This document shows positions 20,261-29,298 of a stretch of DNA of 64,000 nt, piece after piece. This DNA comes from Flectobacillus sp. BAB-3569. GTDB lineage: Bacteria > Bacteroidota > Bacteroidia > Cytophagales > Spirosomataceae. The stretch lies in assembly GCF_002270355.1 (NCBI RefSeq), contig NZ_NJFZ01000003.1, positions 160,307-224,306 on the forward strand, in the 5' to 3' direction. Positions within the stretch are counted from its first letter, which is position 1; every line of letters begins with the position of its first letter. A program made the translations under genes and the position numbers. Below the pieces are notes generated by a model. It saw only the letters and a program-made list of their open reading frames with translations. It searched no databases and was not told where the DNA came from.

Positions 20261-21340
20261 TTACAATACAATCTCTTTACAAGCACGATACACATCTTTC
20301 CAGTCTTCTCGTGTTTTGATGACTGTTTCTAAGTATTCATTCCAAACGACTTTATCTTGAATCGGGTCTTTTACTACAGCTCCAACCAAACCAGCGGCTA
20401 AATCTTCGGCATTGAGGCGACCATCGCCAAAGTGAGCAGCCAAGGCCAGTCCGTTATTGACTACCGAAATGGCTTCGGCGGTACTCATGGTACTTGATGG
20501 CGTTTTGATTTTGGTTTTGCCGTCGGCTGTTACGCCAGCGCGCAACTCACGGAAAATGGTTACAATTCTTTGAATTTCTTTTAAAGCAGGAGCTTCCGCA
20601 GGAAGTTCTAAGGCTTTTTGTAAACTAGATACACGATGTTGTACAATTTCTACTTCTTCCTTCATCGTTTCTGGAACAGGTAAAATCACTGTATTAAAAC
20701 GACGTTTTAAGGCGCCAGACAGTTCGTTTACTCCTTTGTCACGGTTGTTGGCAGTGGCAATAACATTAAATCCTCTTACCGCTTGAACTTCCATGTTTAG
20801 CTCAGGAATTGGAAGTGTTTTTTCTGATAAAATAGTAATTAAAGTGTCCTGAACATCAGCCGTGATACGTGTTAATTCTTCAATTCTGGCGATTTTTCCT
20901 GTACGCATGGCCTGCATCATAGGCGTTGTTACCAAGGCATTTTCGCTTGGCCCTTCAGCTAACAACTTAGCATAGTTCCAGCCATAACGAATTGCCTCTT
21001 CACTAGTCCCAGCGGTACCTTGAACCAGCAATGTCGAATTTCCTGAAATAGCTGCCGCCAAATGCTCTGCTACCCATGACTTAGCAGTACCAGGCAAACC
21101 ATATAATAGTAGCGCGCGGTCGGTGGTAAGTGTGGCTACGGCAATTTCCATCAAGCGACGATTACCGATGTATTTGGGTGAAACTTCAAAGCCGTTTGGT
21201 AATTTTCCTCCCATTAAATATTGCACGACGGCCTGAGGCGAAAGATTCCAACTGGTCGGACGAGTATTTTTATCTTGTTTACTAATTTCTTCTAATTCAT
21301 GAGCAAATTGCTCTTCTGCGTGTTGACGTAATACGTTCAT
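20261..21340 (-). CDS. MoxR-family AAA+ ATPase (YehL-like)
   Basis: A 359-residue AAA+ ATPase. Walker A is GLPGTAKS (81-88), the Walker B-like block is IARIEELTR, sensor 1 is NVIATANNRD, and the arginine-finger region is GALKRRFN. The gene set around it (VWA, DUF5682, DUF4132, SWIM) places it in the YehL branch of the MoxR family. MoxR ATPases remodel or insert cofactors into partner proteins, often through a VWA adaptor, here presumably the protein encoded at 13.8-15.0 kb. It is third in the operon, 59 bp after the DUF5691 gene. Confidence 0.9.
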   Translation of the reverse strand: MNVLRQHAEEQFAHELEEISKQDKNTRPTSWNLSPQAVVQYLMGGKLPNGFEVSPKYIGNRRLMEIAVATLTTDRALLLYGLPGTAKSWVAEHLAAAISGNSTLLVQGTAGTSEEAIRYGWNYAKLLAEGPSENALVTTPMMQAMRTGKIARIEELTRITADVQDTLITILSEKTLPIPELNMEVQAVRGFNVIATANNRDKGVNELSGALKRRFNTVILPVPETMKEEVEIVQHRVSSLQKALELPAEAPALKEIQRIVTIFRELRAGVTADGKTKIKTPSSTMSTAEAISVVNNGLALAAHFGDGRLNAEDLAAGLVGAVVKDPIQDKVVWNEYLETVIKTREDWKDVYRACKEIVL

Positions 21341-21399
21341 GGTGTTGAAGGTTTGTGTAAAGCTTGTTTACTGAGCTATTTATTTGGAGTTGTTACAAG

Positions 21400-22920
21400 C
21401 TAAAGTTTTTGTATAAATTCTGATTGAATCATCTCCTTATAATACAAAGAAGATTTCAGTGGAGCTACCACCGAGCGCGTCCACATGTTTTTATGTGCAT
21501 CAGTTTGAATTGGTTCTGGATAATTGTCAAGTTGTTTGAGTAGCTGAGTCGAAAGACATCTCCCCAAAGCATTCATCAAATCATACTCATACATCAATGT
21601 GTAATAGTTTTGAGGATGAATAATCACCGAAGCCAAGACTGATAAAATGAATTTTGAAAATTTTGTAGAATACGCTTGATGCGGATTTAATAAGACAAAA
21701 TCTTTGAGTATGGTAAGGTTAATAGCATCACTTTTCATCAGAAGTGCCTCTTGTCTTTCCAAGCTTAGAAATTGAACTAAATCAAGCCAATCGTATTTCG
21801 AAAAATCAGAATTTGATAAGAAAATATCAATTTGCTCAGGTGTTGCTAGCTTCAGGCTTTTGGTAAAAGAGTTGAGCAATATTGATTCAGGTTTCTCGAC
21901 AAACTTTTGAACAAGCTTTTGTATATCATTGTCAAAATAGTCGATCAGGTATTGCGGATGTAAGTAAGTTAAGATTTCAGAAATCCAATACAGTTCATCA
22001 GAAATACCTCTGTAGGGACTTACAGACTCTAATCCTAAGTTTTCTCTTATCTTGGTTTCCTCCCAAAATTCAGCTACTTCTTTGCTCTTCTCATTAGATT
22101 CCAAGTATTTGGGAAGTAAAGGCTTGATAAGAACTGCCACCTTATTGGCCCAGTCGCATCCATAAATGCCTAGCTTTAGGCGAAGAATTATCTTAAGTGT
22201 GTCTGAAGTAATATCTTTGGGCTTTTTGATTTGCGCAAGCTCTTCGTATACTTTGTCCAAAAAATCAAGGTCTTGATTGGATAACTGATGAAAGAATTCA
22301 TGCAGAAAATCCTTTAGGTCTTTTCCCGTTTCCGAACTCCATGAAGCGTCCAAAAGCGCCAAGGCTTCTTGGGGCTTTTCTTTTCTTAACTTACTAAAAT
22401 ATAATTTTCGAGCAGAGGGTTTCCCTTCTGTCCAAACATCATCAACCAGAACTCTATCTTTCCAGTCAGGATTAAATTGTGTAAGCCAAAGTCCTTTTTT
22501 ACCAATAATAGGATATAGTTTTGATCTGAATTTTGAGAAAAATTTATTCAAAATTGGCACAATTAAGGTGTCCTGAACAATCAACTGATGTTGCGTACAT
22601 TGGAGCAGTAAATACTCTACCAAATAAGGATTAACCTTTTCTTCATTTAAAAAACCTTTCCAGATGGCATGGATATTCTTGGAACAATACTCGGACGTTT
22701 CTGTTTCAGAAAAAGCCTGAGTAGGGAAAGTGACTTTCTCATGCATGGTGCCAGCTTTTTCATACAAAAGCGTCATGCTGGAAGCTTTCAGGAAGATATC
22801 CTCCATGTTTTTTTCATTGGCTAGCGCTTTTCGAATAGGTTCGGGTAATGGCTCAAGCTGTAATGGCATTTTGGTTGTACCCAGTAAAGCCGTTTTTTTT
22901 AGGTGACTCCAATACATCAT
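21400..22920 (-). CDS. DUF5691 family protein of the Yeh-type operon
   Basis: A 506-residue protein, mostly alpha-helical, with the N-terminal signature WSHLKKTALLGTTKMPL typical of DUF5691. I see no catalytic motif, signal peptide or membrane segment. These proteins are repeatedly encoded between a SWIM zinc-finger protein and a MoxR ATPase, as here. The gene starts 63 bp after the SWIM gene and ends 59 bp before the ATPase gene, all on the minus strand. Function is unknown; by position it is a component or regulator of the AAA+/VWA complex. Confidence 0.78.
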   Translation of the reverse strand: MMYWSHLKKTALLGTTKMPLQLEPLPEPIRKALANEKNMEDIFLKASSMTLLYEKAGTMHEKVTFPTQAFSETETSEYCSKNIHAIWKGFLNEEKVNPYLVEYLLLQCTQHQLIVQDTLIVPILNKFFSKFRSKLYPIIGKKGLWLTQFNPDWKDRVLVDDVWTEGKPSARKLYFSKLRKEKPQEALALLDASWSSETGKDLKDFLHEFFHQLSNQDLDFLDKVYEELAQIKKPKDITSDTLKIILRLKLGIYGCDWANKVAVLIKPLLPKYLESNEKSKEVAEFWEETKIRENLGLESVSPYRGISDELYWISEILTYLHPQYLIDYFDNDIQKLVQKFVEKPESILLNSFTKSLKLATPEQIDIFLSNSDFSKYDWLDLVQFLSLERQEALLMKSDAINLTILKDFVLLNPHQAYSTKFSKFILSVLASVIIHPQNYYTLMYEYDLMNALGRCLSTQLLKQLDNYPEPIQTDAHKNMWTRSVVAPLKSSLYYKEMIQSEFIQKL

Positions 22921-22983
22921 ATGAATAGCAGAATATGGTTGGTCGAAGGTTGATTTTTATAAGCGATGTTCAAAATAGGAAAG

Positions 22984-24348
22984 CTAGTCCAATAATAGGT
23001 AGTCATAATTTTGAACGATGCCCAATGGTATAACAGAATCAAACTGATATAGCACCATAAGAGATACTGCATTGCCACCTGTGACGGCCAACAGTTTCCA
23101 GATTTGCTCTTGATTTACGGCTGCATCAATCATCACGATGGTCTCACTTGCATCCTGTAGGTAGTATTTGCCTTGATGAAATACGACACGTACTTGCTCT
23201 ATCAACATAGGAACTGTATCTATCCAAGGATTTTGTGCTAAAATATCTACCGCTTTTGCATGAACATCGTCCCAAGAATTGCTTCCAGAGATAGCCTCAG
23301 GGAGATAATCTACAGTCGAGATATAGTCTTTGACGGTAGCTCTTAAGGGAGTATGACTAGGATAAAAAGCCAAATTCGCGTGAGCAATAGTGCCAGGCAA
23401 AATAGGCGTTTCGATTGCCATGCCGCCAAACGAAAAATTGAGTACTAGAGCTTTTTTCTGACTTTTAAGTCCCCAAAGCCAGTTTTTCTGCATGGTGAGT
23501 CCCTCTTCGATAGTGGTTTGTCGACCTAAAACTAACCAGTGATCTTTGATAGTGTCGATATCCTCTCGATCTAATAAATCCTTGGTTTGGATATTCCAAC
23601 CAATTCTTGCTTTTACTTCCTCCTGAACTAGCGGAGGAAGTTGATCTAAGCGATTGAAGGATTCAATGAGTAAGTATATTTTGGAGATAATCTCTAATGC
23701 TTTCTTTTGCCAATCGTCATTTTTAACGAAATCAAGCTTATTAAAAGACTTGACCAATCCTGCTAACCCAGTAGCTTGCGAGTCAACCAATCGGGCTGCC
23801 ATGCGTTCAAAATAGGGTACACCTTTTTGAGGAATCGTCAATAGCCCTGCTTGCACGAGGTCTTTGAGCCAAAGTTCTAATTCTGCCATTCCGTTTTGGA
23901 CTTTCAAATAACGTTCTTCCTGACGTTTGGCTTTGGCTCGAGCTTGCTTTTCGGCTTGAGCCGCAATGGTTTCTGGCGATACGGCTTCAGTGGACTCTTC
24001 TACTTTATGGGTTTTAGCACTTCTTTTATTCATCCAATCGCTAACCCATAAAGGTTCCTCGATGGTTGAAGGGATTTGTCCTTCTTTTTGCGCTACTAAA
24101 AACAAAAGTCCCAAACCATGTTTACAAGGGAATTTTCTACTCGGACATGAGCATTTGAAGGCAGTATTGTTTAGGTCAACTTGAGTTTGATAGGGATTTT
24201 TGCCACTCCCTTGAAGCTCTCCCCACAAGACCCTTTCATTGGATTGGAAATTGAGCCATTTGCGTTCTTGAGACAAGTCTCGTCCTGCTTTTAAAGAAGA
24301 AGCGTCTGGAGCAAGCTGTACAACTTGCTCGTCAGTTAAATAGTTCAT
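22984..24348 (-). CDS. SWIM zinc-finger protein, first gene of the Yeh-type operon
   Basis: A 454-residue protein with a SWIM zinc finger near the N-terminus: CSCPSRKFPCKH supplies C66, C68, C75 and H77, the CxCxnCxH pattern. A charged helical segment follows (~130-165). The rest is not recognised. SWIM fingers bind DNA or protein. E. coli YehQ is the SWIM protein of the equivalent locus. This is the first gene of the six-gene run, so the promoter should lie in 24349-24480, between it and the divergent CotH gene. No clear box was found there for this strand. Confidence 0.85.
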   Translation of the reverse strand: MNYLTDEQVVQLAPDASSLKAGRDLSQERKWLNFQSNERVLWGELQGSGKNPYQTQVDLNNTAFKCSCPSRKFPCKHGLGLLFLVAQKEGQIPSTIEEPLWVSDWMNKRSAKTHKVEESTEAVSPETIAAQAEKQARAKAKRQEERYLKVQNGMAELELWLKDLVQAGLLTIPQKGVPYFERMAARLVDSQATGLAGLVKSFNKLDFVKNDDWQKKALEIISKIYLLIESFNRLDQLPPLVQEEVKARIGWNIQTKDLLDREDIDTIKDHWLVLGRQTTIEEGLTMQKNWLWGLKSQKKALVLNFSFGGMAIETPILPGTIAHANLAFYPSHTPLRATVKDYISTVDYLPEAISGSNSWDDVHAKAVDILAQNPWIDTVPMLIEQVRVVFHQGKYYLQDASETIVMIDAAVNQEQIWKLLAVTGGNAVSLMVLYQFDSVIPLGIVQNYDYLLLD

Positions 24349-24577
24349 AGATAAAGTTCAACACTAGGGTAAAAGTTTGGCTTTAAATTTAGCTTGTTTT
24401 TTTAGTTAAATACAAATGTTATAGCATCTTTAATTTTGATAAAAATAAAAAAAGTGGTTTTTGTTAGTTGTTAAACTAGTTTTTGCCTAAGAAAGTTGAC
24501 TTTATTCCACTAATAAATAGCTTTAATAGAGAATTTTATCTCAGGATAGATTATCACTATTCGGTCAAAATATTGAC

Positions 24578-24585
24578 TATATTTG
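24578..24585 (+). promoter_or_regulatory. -7 promoter box of the CotH-like gene
   Basis: TATATTTG fits the Bacteroidetes TANNTTTG box and lies 23 bp before the ATG at 24609, giving a leader of under 20 nt. It supports 24609 over the TTG at 24483 as start. No clear -33 TTTG is seen. Confidence 0.5.
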
Positions 24586-24608
24586 TGAATTACTATTCTA
24601 TTCAAACT

Positions 24609-26114
24609 ATGAAAAAATTATTGTTTCTAACCTTCATTGGTATATTATGTCATCATTTTAGTCCCGCTCAGACCCTCGACCAATCGAATTTGCCCATCTT
24701 AAAAATCACCACTAAAAATGGTGCAACCATTCCCGATGAACCTAAGATTTTGGGGACTTTACAACTCATCAATAATGGCAACGGACGGGTGAATACACCT
24801 AATGATACGCCCACAGGCTACAATGGTTATTTGGGTATAGAATTGAGAGGCTCGACTTCCAAAGATTTTTTTCCAAAGAAACCTTATGGCTTTGAACTTT
24901 GGGCAGATACAACTGGAAAAAGCCAGAAGATAGCTTTTTTAGGAATGGCTGAAGAATCAGATTGGGTACTCAATGCGAGTTATAATGACAAAACCTTCAT
25001 GCGAGATGCCCTAACCTATGATATTTCGAATCGTATGGGAAGATACGCTACCCGCACACGCTATTGCGAAATCACATTGAATGGTAGGTACGATGGTTTG
25101 TATTTAGTCATGGAAAAAATCAAAAGAGATAAAAACCGAGTTAATGTTTCCAGTATCAAAACGACTGACAGTACTGGCGATGCGCTTACGGGTGGGTATA
25201 TTCTTAAAATTGATAAAGTCAACGGTTCACCTGCTTGGTCTTGGAAAAATACGATTGGGACACCCATTGTACTTTTTCAGGTAGAATATCCCAAATATGC
25301 CGATTTGACCTCCAAACAGTTGACTTATATCAAAGGCTGGATGACAACTTTTGAAAAAGAACTTTACGCCAATACTGCACTCGAAAAAGACGCTGCTTGG
25401 CGAAATATGATAGATATGGATTCTTTTGTAGACTATTTTATCTTGACCGAACTTACCAAAAATATTGATGGCTATCGACTCAGTACCTATTTCTACAAAG
25501 ATAAAGATAGCAAAGATGCCCGCCTAAAAATGGGTCCAGCTTGGGATTACAACTTGGCTTATGGCAATGCTGATTATTATGAAGGATATAAAACTACAGG
25601 TTGGCAATACCAAATCAACGCTTTGGCTTCTCCCACTGGCGACATTTATCTATCTCCTTTTTGGTGGTCGAAGCTCGTGCAAGATGAAGATTTTAGAACC
25701 AAAGCATCAAACCGTTGGGGTGAACTTCGCAAAACAATTTTGGCTACAGAACGTATCAATCAATGGATAGATTCAACGTCTACGATTATAGCTCCTGCGG
25801 TAGCACGTAATTTTAAGAGATGGCCAGGGGTTTTAGGAACAAAAGTTTGGCCTAACTATTACGTTGGTACGACTTTTCAGGATGAATTAAATTTTATGAA
25901 AGAGTGGATTCGTTCAAGATGTTTGTGGCTAGATGGGCAGTTTCAAAGTAAGTCGCTAGTTTTAGGTATTGAAGAGTTTTTTGAACCTAAAAGAAGTCTG
26001 ACCATTTTCCCAAACCCAGCAGTTTCAAACAGTCAGGTTAGATATGAAGTTATGACAAGGGGGCAAGTAGAAATCAATCTTTATGATTTGTCAGGAAAAA
26101 AGTACATGAGGTAG
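24609..26114 (+). CDS. Secreted CotH-like protein, T9SS tail split by a frameshift
   Basis: 501 residues in this frame. A signal peptide (MKKLLFLTFIGILCHHFSPAQ) is followed by a CotH kinase-like domain (~30-420) with blocks LGIELRGSTSKDFFPKKPYGFEL, DWVLNASYNDKTFMRDAL, LVMEKIKRDKNRV, ELTKNIDGYRLSTYFYKDK and GPAWDYNLAYGNADY. CotH-fold proteins include spore-coat kinases, but the Bacteroidetes secreted versions are uncharacterised. The C-terminal T9SS domain begins at SLTIFPNPA (~458) and is cut at SGKKYMR. The rest of that domain is in the -1 frame (26102-26242), so the intact gene is 24609-26242. See the separate entry on the shift site. Confidence 0.85.
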   Translation: MKKLLFLTFIGILCHHFSPAQTLDQSNLPILKITTKNGATIPDEPKILGTLQLINNGNGRVNTPNDTPTGYNGYLGIELRGSTSKDFFPKKPYGFELWADTTGKSQKIAFLGMAEESDWVLNASYNDKTFMRDALTYDISNRMGRYATRTRYCEITLNGRYDGLYLVMEKIKRDKNRVNVSSIKTTDSTGDALTGGYILKIDKVNGSPAWSWKNTIGTPIVLFQVEYPKYADLTSKQLTYIKGWMTTFEKELYANTALEKDAAWRNMIDMDSFVDYFILTELTKNIDGYRLSTYFYKDKDSKDARLKMGPAWDYNLAYGNADYYEGYKTTGWQYQINALASPTGDIYLSPFWWSKLVQDEDFRTKASNRWGELRKTILATERINQWIDSTSTIIAPAVARNFKRWPGVLGTKVWPNYYVGTTFQDELNFMKEWIRSRCLWLDGQFQSKSLVLGIEEFFEPKRSLTIFPNPAVSNSQVRYEVMTRGQVEINLYDLSGKKYMR

Positions 26115-26242
26115 TCAACCAAAATCAATCTGTGGGAGAATATCAAGTACCATTGAATCGACAATTTCCCCAAGGAGTTTATATCCTCGACTATCGCCTC
26201 GGTGGAATACCTGTGGATAGGATAAAAGTGGTGGTTGAATAA
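26096..26242 (+). other. Frameshift site and detached T9SS C-terminus of the CotH-like gene
   Basis: 26096-26102 reads A_AAA_AAG in the codon phase of the gene, the canonical -1 slippery heptamer. A -1 shift here gives VHEVVNQ..., then QFPQGVYILDYRLGG and RIKVVVE, a normal end of a T9SS type A domain, with a stop at 26240-26242. Either a programmed shift or the loss of one A (6 instead of 7) explains it. Confidence 0.75.
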
Positions 26243-26253
26243 ATAGGGGCAAA

Positions 26254-26510
26254 GTGAACGGGCACAAAGGCACAAAGTGTTTTTTTAGTAGTAAGGTGAA
26301 CAGGCACAGAGACACAGTATTTTTTTAGTGGTAAAGTGAACAGGCACAGAGGTACAGAGTGTTTTTTTAGTAGTAAAGTGAACAGGCACAAAGGCACAGA
26401 GTGTTTTTTTAGTGGGAACAGGCACAAAGTTTGCTTGAGAGAACAATACATTCACTTTGTGCCTCTGTCCCTTTGCCCCTTCGAGCCTCTGTCCCTGTGT
26501 CACTCATCCC
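26254..26510. repeat. ~42-bp tandem repeats with an inverted tail
   Basis: Units start at 26254, 26296, 26336, 26378 and about 26414. Each is GTGAACaGGCACAaAGGCAC, then AGAGTGTTTTTTTAGTnGTAAA. A reverse-complement stretch (CACTTTGTGCCTCTGTCCC, near 26453) follows, so the array can fold back. It lies between the CotH gene and the SUF operon. It encodes only repeat-derived open frames; I call no gene. Confidence 0.8.
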
Positions 26511-26789
26511 CCGCCCAAAGCCAGTCTTAAAAAATCCAGAAAAAAATCACTGACTTTCGTCATTTTTTTTGAGAAAAATGTGGATAAATATAAACTTTTT
26601 CAATTTGTTTAGAGTTGTTCTAAATAAAGTATAGTATTTGAAAAATCCAATAATTAATTTTGTGCCTAAATTAAATAGGTGTTGTCTCCTGACAGATGAA
26701 AGAATACTTTCAAATGATAATCAGTAAGTTTTGATTGAGGAGGCCAATCCTAGAACGTTTGTCATAGGTCAAATATCACTACCAAGAAA
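26511..26789 (+). other. Leader region of the SUF operon
   Basis: AT-rich with no ORF of note. It must contain the sufC promoter. No exact TTTG/TANNTTTG pair was found. No sufB fragment is visible. Confidence 0.4.
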
Positions 26790-27557
26790 ATGTTAAAGAT
26801 AAATAACTTACAAGCCAAAATTGGTGAAAAAGAAATTCTGAAAGGAATCAATTTAGAAGTTAAAGCTGGTGAAGTTCACGCTATCATGGGACCAAACGGT
26901 TCGGGTAAAAGTACTTTAGCTTCTGTTTTGGCAGGTCGCGAAGATTATGAAGTTACAGGAGGTTCGGTAGATTTCTTTGGCAAAGACCTTTTGGATTTGG
27001 CTCCAGAAGAACGCGCTGCTGAAGGTATCTTCCTTGCATTTCAATACCCTGTCGAAATTCCAGGTGTTTCGACTACCAACTTTTTGAAAACTGCTGTAAA
27101 CGAAATCAGAAAGTACCGTGGCGAAGAGCCATTGGATGCAGTTCAGTTTTTGAAAATGTTCAAACAAAAAATGTCTTACGTAAACATCGACCAGTCTTTG
27201 TTGAACCGTGCGTTGAACGAAGGTTTTTCAGGTGGAGAGAAAAAACGTAATGAGATTTTCCAAATGGCAGTATTAGAGCCGAAATTAGCAATCCTTGACG
27301 AAACTGACTCAGGTTTGGATATCGATGCGCTTCGTATTGTAGCAGAAGGTGTAAACAAATTGAAATCACCAGACAACGCAACTATCGTAGTAACTCACTA
27401 CCAACGTTTGTTGGACTATATCGTTCCAGACTACGTACACGTATTATATAAAGGTAGAATCGTAAAATCAGGTACAAAAGAATTAGCTCTTGAACTTGAA
27501 GAAAGAGGTTACGATTGGATTAAAGCTGAAGTTGACGCTGCTGAAGTAAGCGCTTAA
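26790..27557 (+). CDS. sufC: SufC, Fe-S assembly ABC ATPase
   Basis: A 255-residue ABC-type ATPase that powers the SufBCD scaffold, where Fe-S clusters are built. Walker A is GPNGSGKS (34-41), the signature region is [10 protein letters not shown], and Walker B is [12 protein letters not shown], all typical of SufC. It is the first gene of a plus-strand SUF run and is followed after 76 bp by sufD. In most Bacteroidetes sufB lies immediately upstream; here the upstream DNA is a repeat array and a CotH gene, so SufB must be encoded elsewhere. Confidence 0.96.
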   Translation: MLKINNLQAKIGEKEILKGINLEVKAGEVHAIMGPNGSGKSTLASVLAGREDYEVTGGSVDFFGKDLLDLAPEERAAEGIFLAFQYPVEIPGVSTTNFLKTAVNEIRKYRGEEPLDAVQFLKMFKQKMSYVNIDQSLLNRALNEGFSGGEKKRNEIFQMAVLEPKLAILDETDSGLDIDALRIVAEGVNKLKSPDNATIVVTHYQRLLDYIVPDYVHVLYKGRIVKSGTKELALELEERGYDWIKAEVDAAEVSA

Positions 27558-27633
27558 TTTTCGGTAATCTTTGAGGCGTTTTACTCAAAGGTAGTAAAGT
27601 AACAATCTACCAATTATCAAATCATCGAACAAA

Positions 27634-28950
27634 ATGAATAGTAATACTGATTTGAAGGCACAATTAATTGCTGACTTTAAAGATGCTGAGGGCAAAATGA
27701 ATGGCGAGGCCAAAAGCCCGATTCATTTGGTACGTCAGCAGGCTTTGCAAACCTTCGATCAATTGGGTTTCCCAACAATCAAGCATGAAGAATGGAAGTA
27801 TTCTAACGTTAAAAACTTGGTAAACCAATCGTTTGCGTTTAATGCCCCTTCCGACTTTAGTGCTGCTGATGTAGAGCAAATGGCTATTCCAAATTTGGAT
27901 GGCAATATTTTGTATTTTATCAACGGTGTTTACAACGAAGCTTTAAGTACCATTGTAAGCCCTACAGACGAGGTGGTGATTCTTCCATTGGCGGAGGCGA
28001 TCAAGTCGCATGCTGATGTGATTGAAAAATATTTCAACCAATATGCCGATTCAGCTGATAATGCTTTTACAGCTGTAAATACTGCTTTTGCTAAAAATGG
28101 TGTATTTATTTATGTACCAGAGAAAAAAGTAGTAGAACAACCTATCATCTTGCGTTTTATTGCTGATGCTCGTGAAACTAACGTAGCGGCGCAACCTCGT
28201 AACTTGATTGTAGCTGGCAAACGTGCTGAGGTAAAAGTAGCTGAAGCGTTTCGTTCTTTTGGTGAAAATGTATCCTTTACTAATGCTGTTACCGAAGTTT
28301 ACGTAGCAGAAGAAGCAAACGTTCATTATTACAAAGTACAAAACGAAACAGACCAATCTTATAACATCGGTACAACTGCGGTATATCAAGAAGGTCGTTC
28401 GGTATTTACGGCAAACACTGTTACTGCTAATGGTGGTTTTGTGCGTAACAACCTCAATATCAAAATTGATGGAGAGTACGCTGAAGCTAACATGTTTGGT
28501 TTGTATATTCCAAACGGAAAACAACACGTAGATAACCACACAGCTGTTGACCACGCCAAGCCTAATTCGAACTCAAACGAATTATATAAAGGTATTTTGA
28601 AAGATAAGTCAACAGGGGTATTCAACGGTAAAATCTATGTAAGACAAGATGCACAAAAAACAAATGCCTTCCAATCTTGCAAAAACGTGTTGATTTCAAA
28701 CGATGCAACGATGAATACCAAGCCTCAGTTGGAGATTTGGGCAGATGATGTGAAGTGTTCACACGGAACAACAACTGGTCAATTAAATGATGATGCTTTG
28801 TTTTATATGCAAGCGCGTGGTATCTCTAAAGATTCTGCTCGTGCTTTGTTGATGTTAGCATTTGCACAAGAAGTAATCGACAAAATGGAAATTCCAGCTA
28901 TTAAAGAATACTTGGAAGGACTTATTGTTGAAAAAATATATCAAGCGTAA
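27634..28950 (+). CDS. sufD: SufD, Fe-S assembly scaffold subunit
   Basis: A 438-residue SufD-type protein of the SufBCD complex. The C-terminal beta-helix core is recognisable from HVDNHTAVDHAKPNSNSNELYKG, GVFNGKIYVRQDAQKTNAFQ and NTKPQLEIWADDVKCSHG, followed by DDALFYMQARGIS. The N-terminal ~110 residues (including HEEWKYSNVKNL) fit SufD rather than SufB, and the length is normal. It contacts SufC and SufB in the cytoplasm. It is followed by a 348-bp repeat region before the next gene, so the downstream half of the cluster may use its own promoter. Confidence 0.95.
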   Translation: MNSNTDLKAQLIADFKDAEGKMNGEAKSPIHLVRQQALQTFDQLGFPTIKHEEWKYSNVKNLVNQSFAFNAPSDFSAADVEQMAIPNLDGNILYFINGVYNEALSTIVSPTDEVVILPLAEAIKSHADVIEKYFNQYADSADNAFTAVNTAFAKNGVFIYVPEKKVVEQPIILRFIADARETNVAAQPRNLIVAGKRAEVKVAEAFRSFGENVSFTNAVTEVYVAEEANVHYYKVQNETDQSYNIGTTAVYQEGRSVFTANTVTANGGFVRNNLNIKIDGEYAEANMFGLYIPNGKQHVDNHTAVDHAKPNSNSNELYKGILKDKSTGVFNGKIYVRQDAQKTNAFQSCKNVLISNDATMNTKPQLEIWADDVKCSHGTTTGQLNDDALFYMQARGISKDSARALLMLAFAQEVIDKMEIPAIKEYLEGLIVEKIYQA

Positions 28951-28977
28951 GATTGATCTTAAAGAAAAATCAAAACC

Positions 28978-29290
28978 GTGTCGGGTATTAAGTAGGTGTG
29001 AGTGTTGAATTATGAGTTGTAAATGTAAGTTTTTAATTATTTATGATTAAAGATTTTTATTCATAATTCACAAACTCTACATTCATAATTCAAAACTTAT
29101 TCCCCGACACTCTTATTTTAGTAGTGATAAAAAATTAAGTTGATTTTGAGGCAAGTGGTTGGTTATTAATTGCTTAAAGCAGGTAGTTATACCAAGTATG
29201 ATTTAATCAAACGAAGAGGTAAGATATTGATAATTAAAATTTTACCTTCACAACTCATAATTCAACACTAATTCATAACTCCTACTTTTT
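28978..29290. repeat. Inverted-repeat region with diverged R3 copies
   Basis: No gene in 28951-29298. GTGTCGGG at 28981 and CCCCGACAC at 29102 bound an inner imperfect inverted repeat: GTTGAATTATGAGTTGTAAA against CTACATTCATAATTCAAAAC. A second, direct R3-like copy follows at 29190-29285, with TAAGATATTGATAATTAAAA and CATAATTCAACACTAATTC. Confidence 0.6.
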
Positions 29291-29298
29291 TAGGTACT

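Noticed and set aside
26254-26510. CRISPR array
   Set aside because: The repeats are directly adjacent with no unique spacers, degenerate, and no cas genes are present.
26081-26530. Several overlapping 64-86 codon ORFs rich in VPLCLFTL-type repeats
   Set aside because: They are translations of the 42-bp tandem array in different frames on both strands.
28051-28554. A 167-codon minus-strand ORF inside sufD
   Set aside because: It lies wholly within the well-supported sufD coding sequence and has a biased, low-complexity composition rich in F, Y, S and C, typical of antisense frames.
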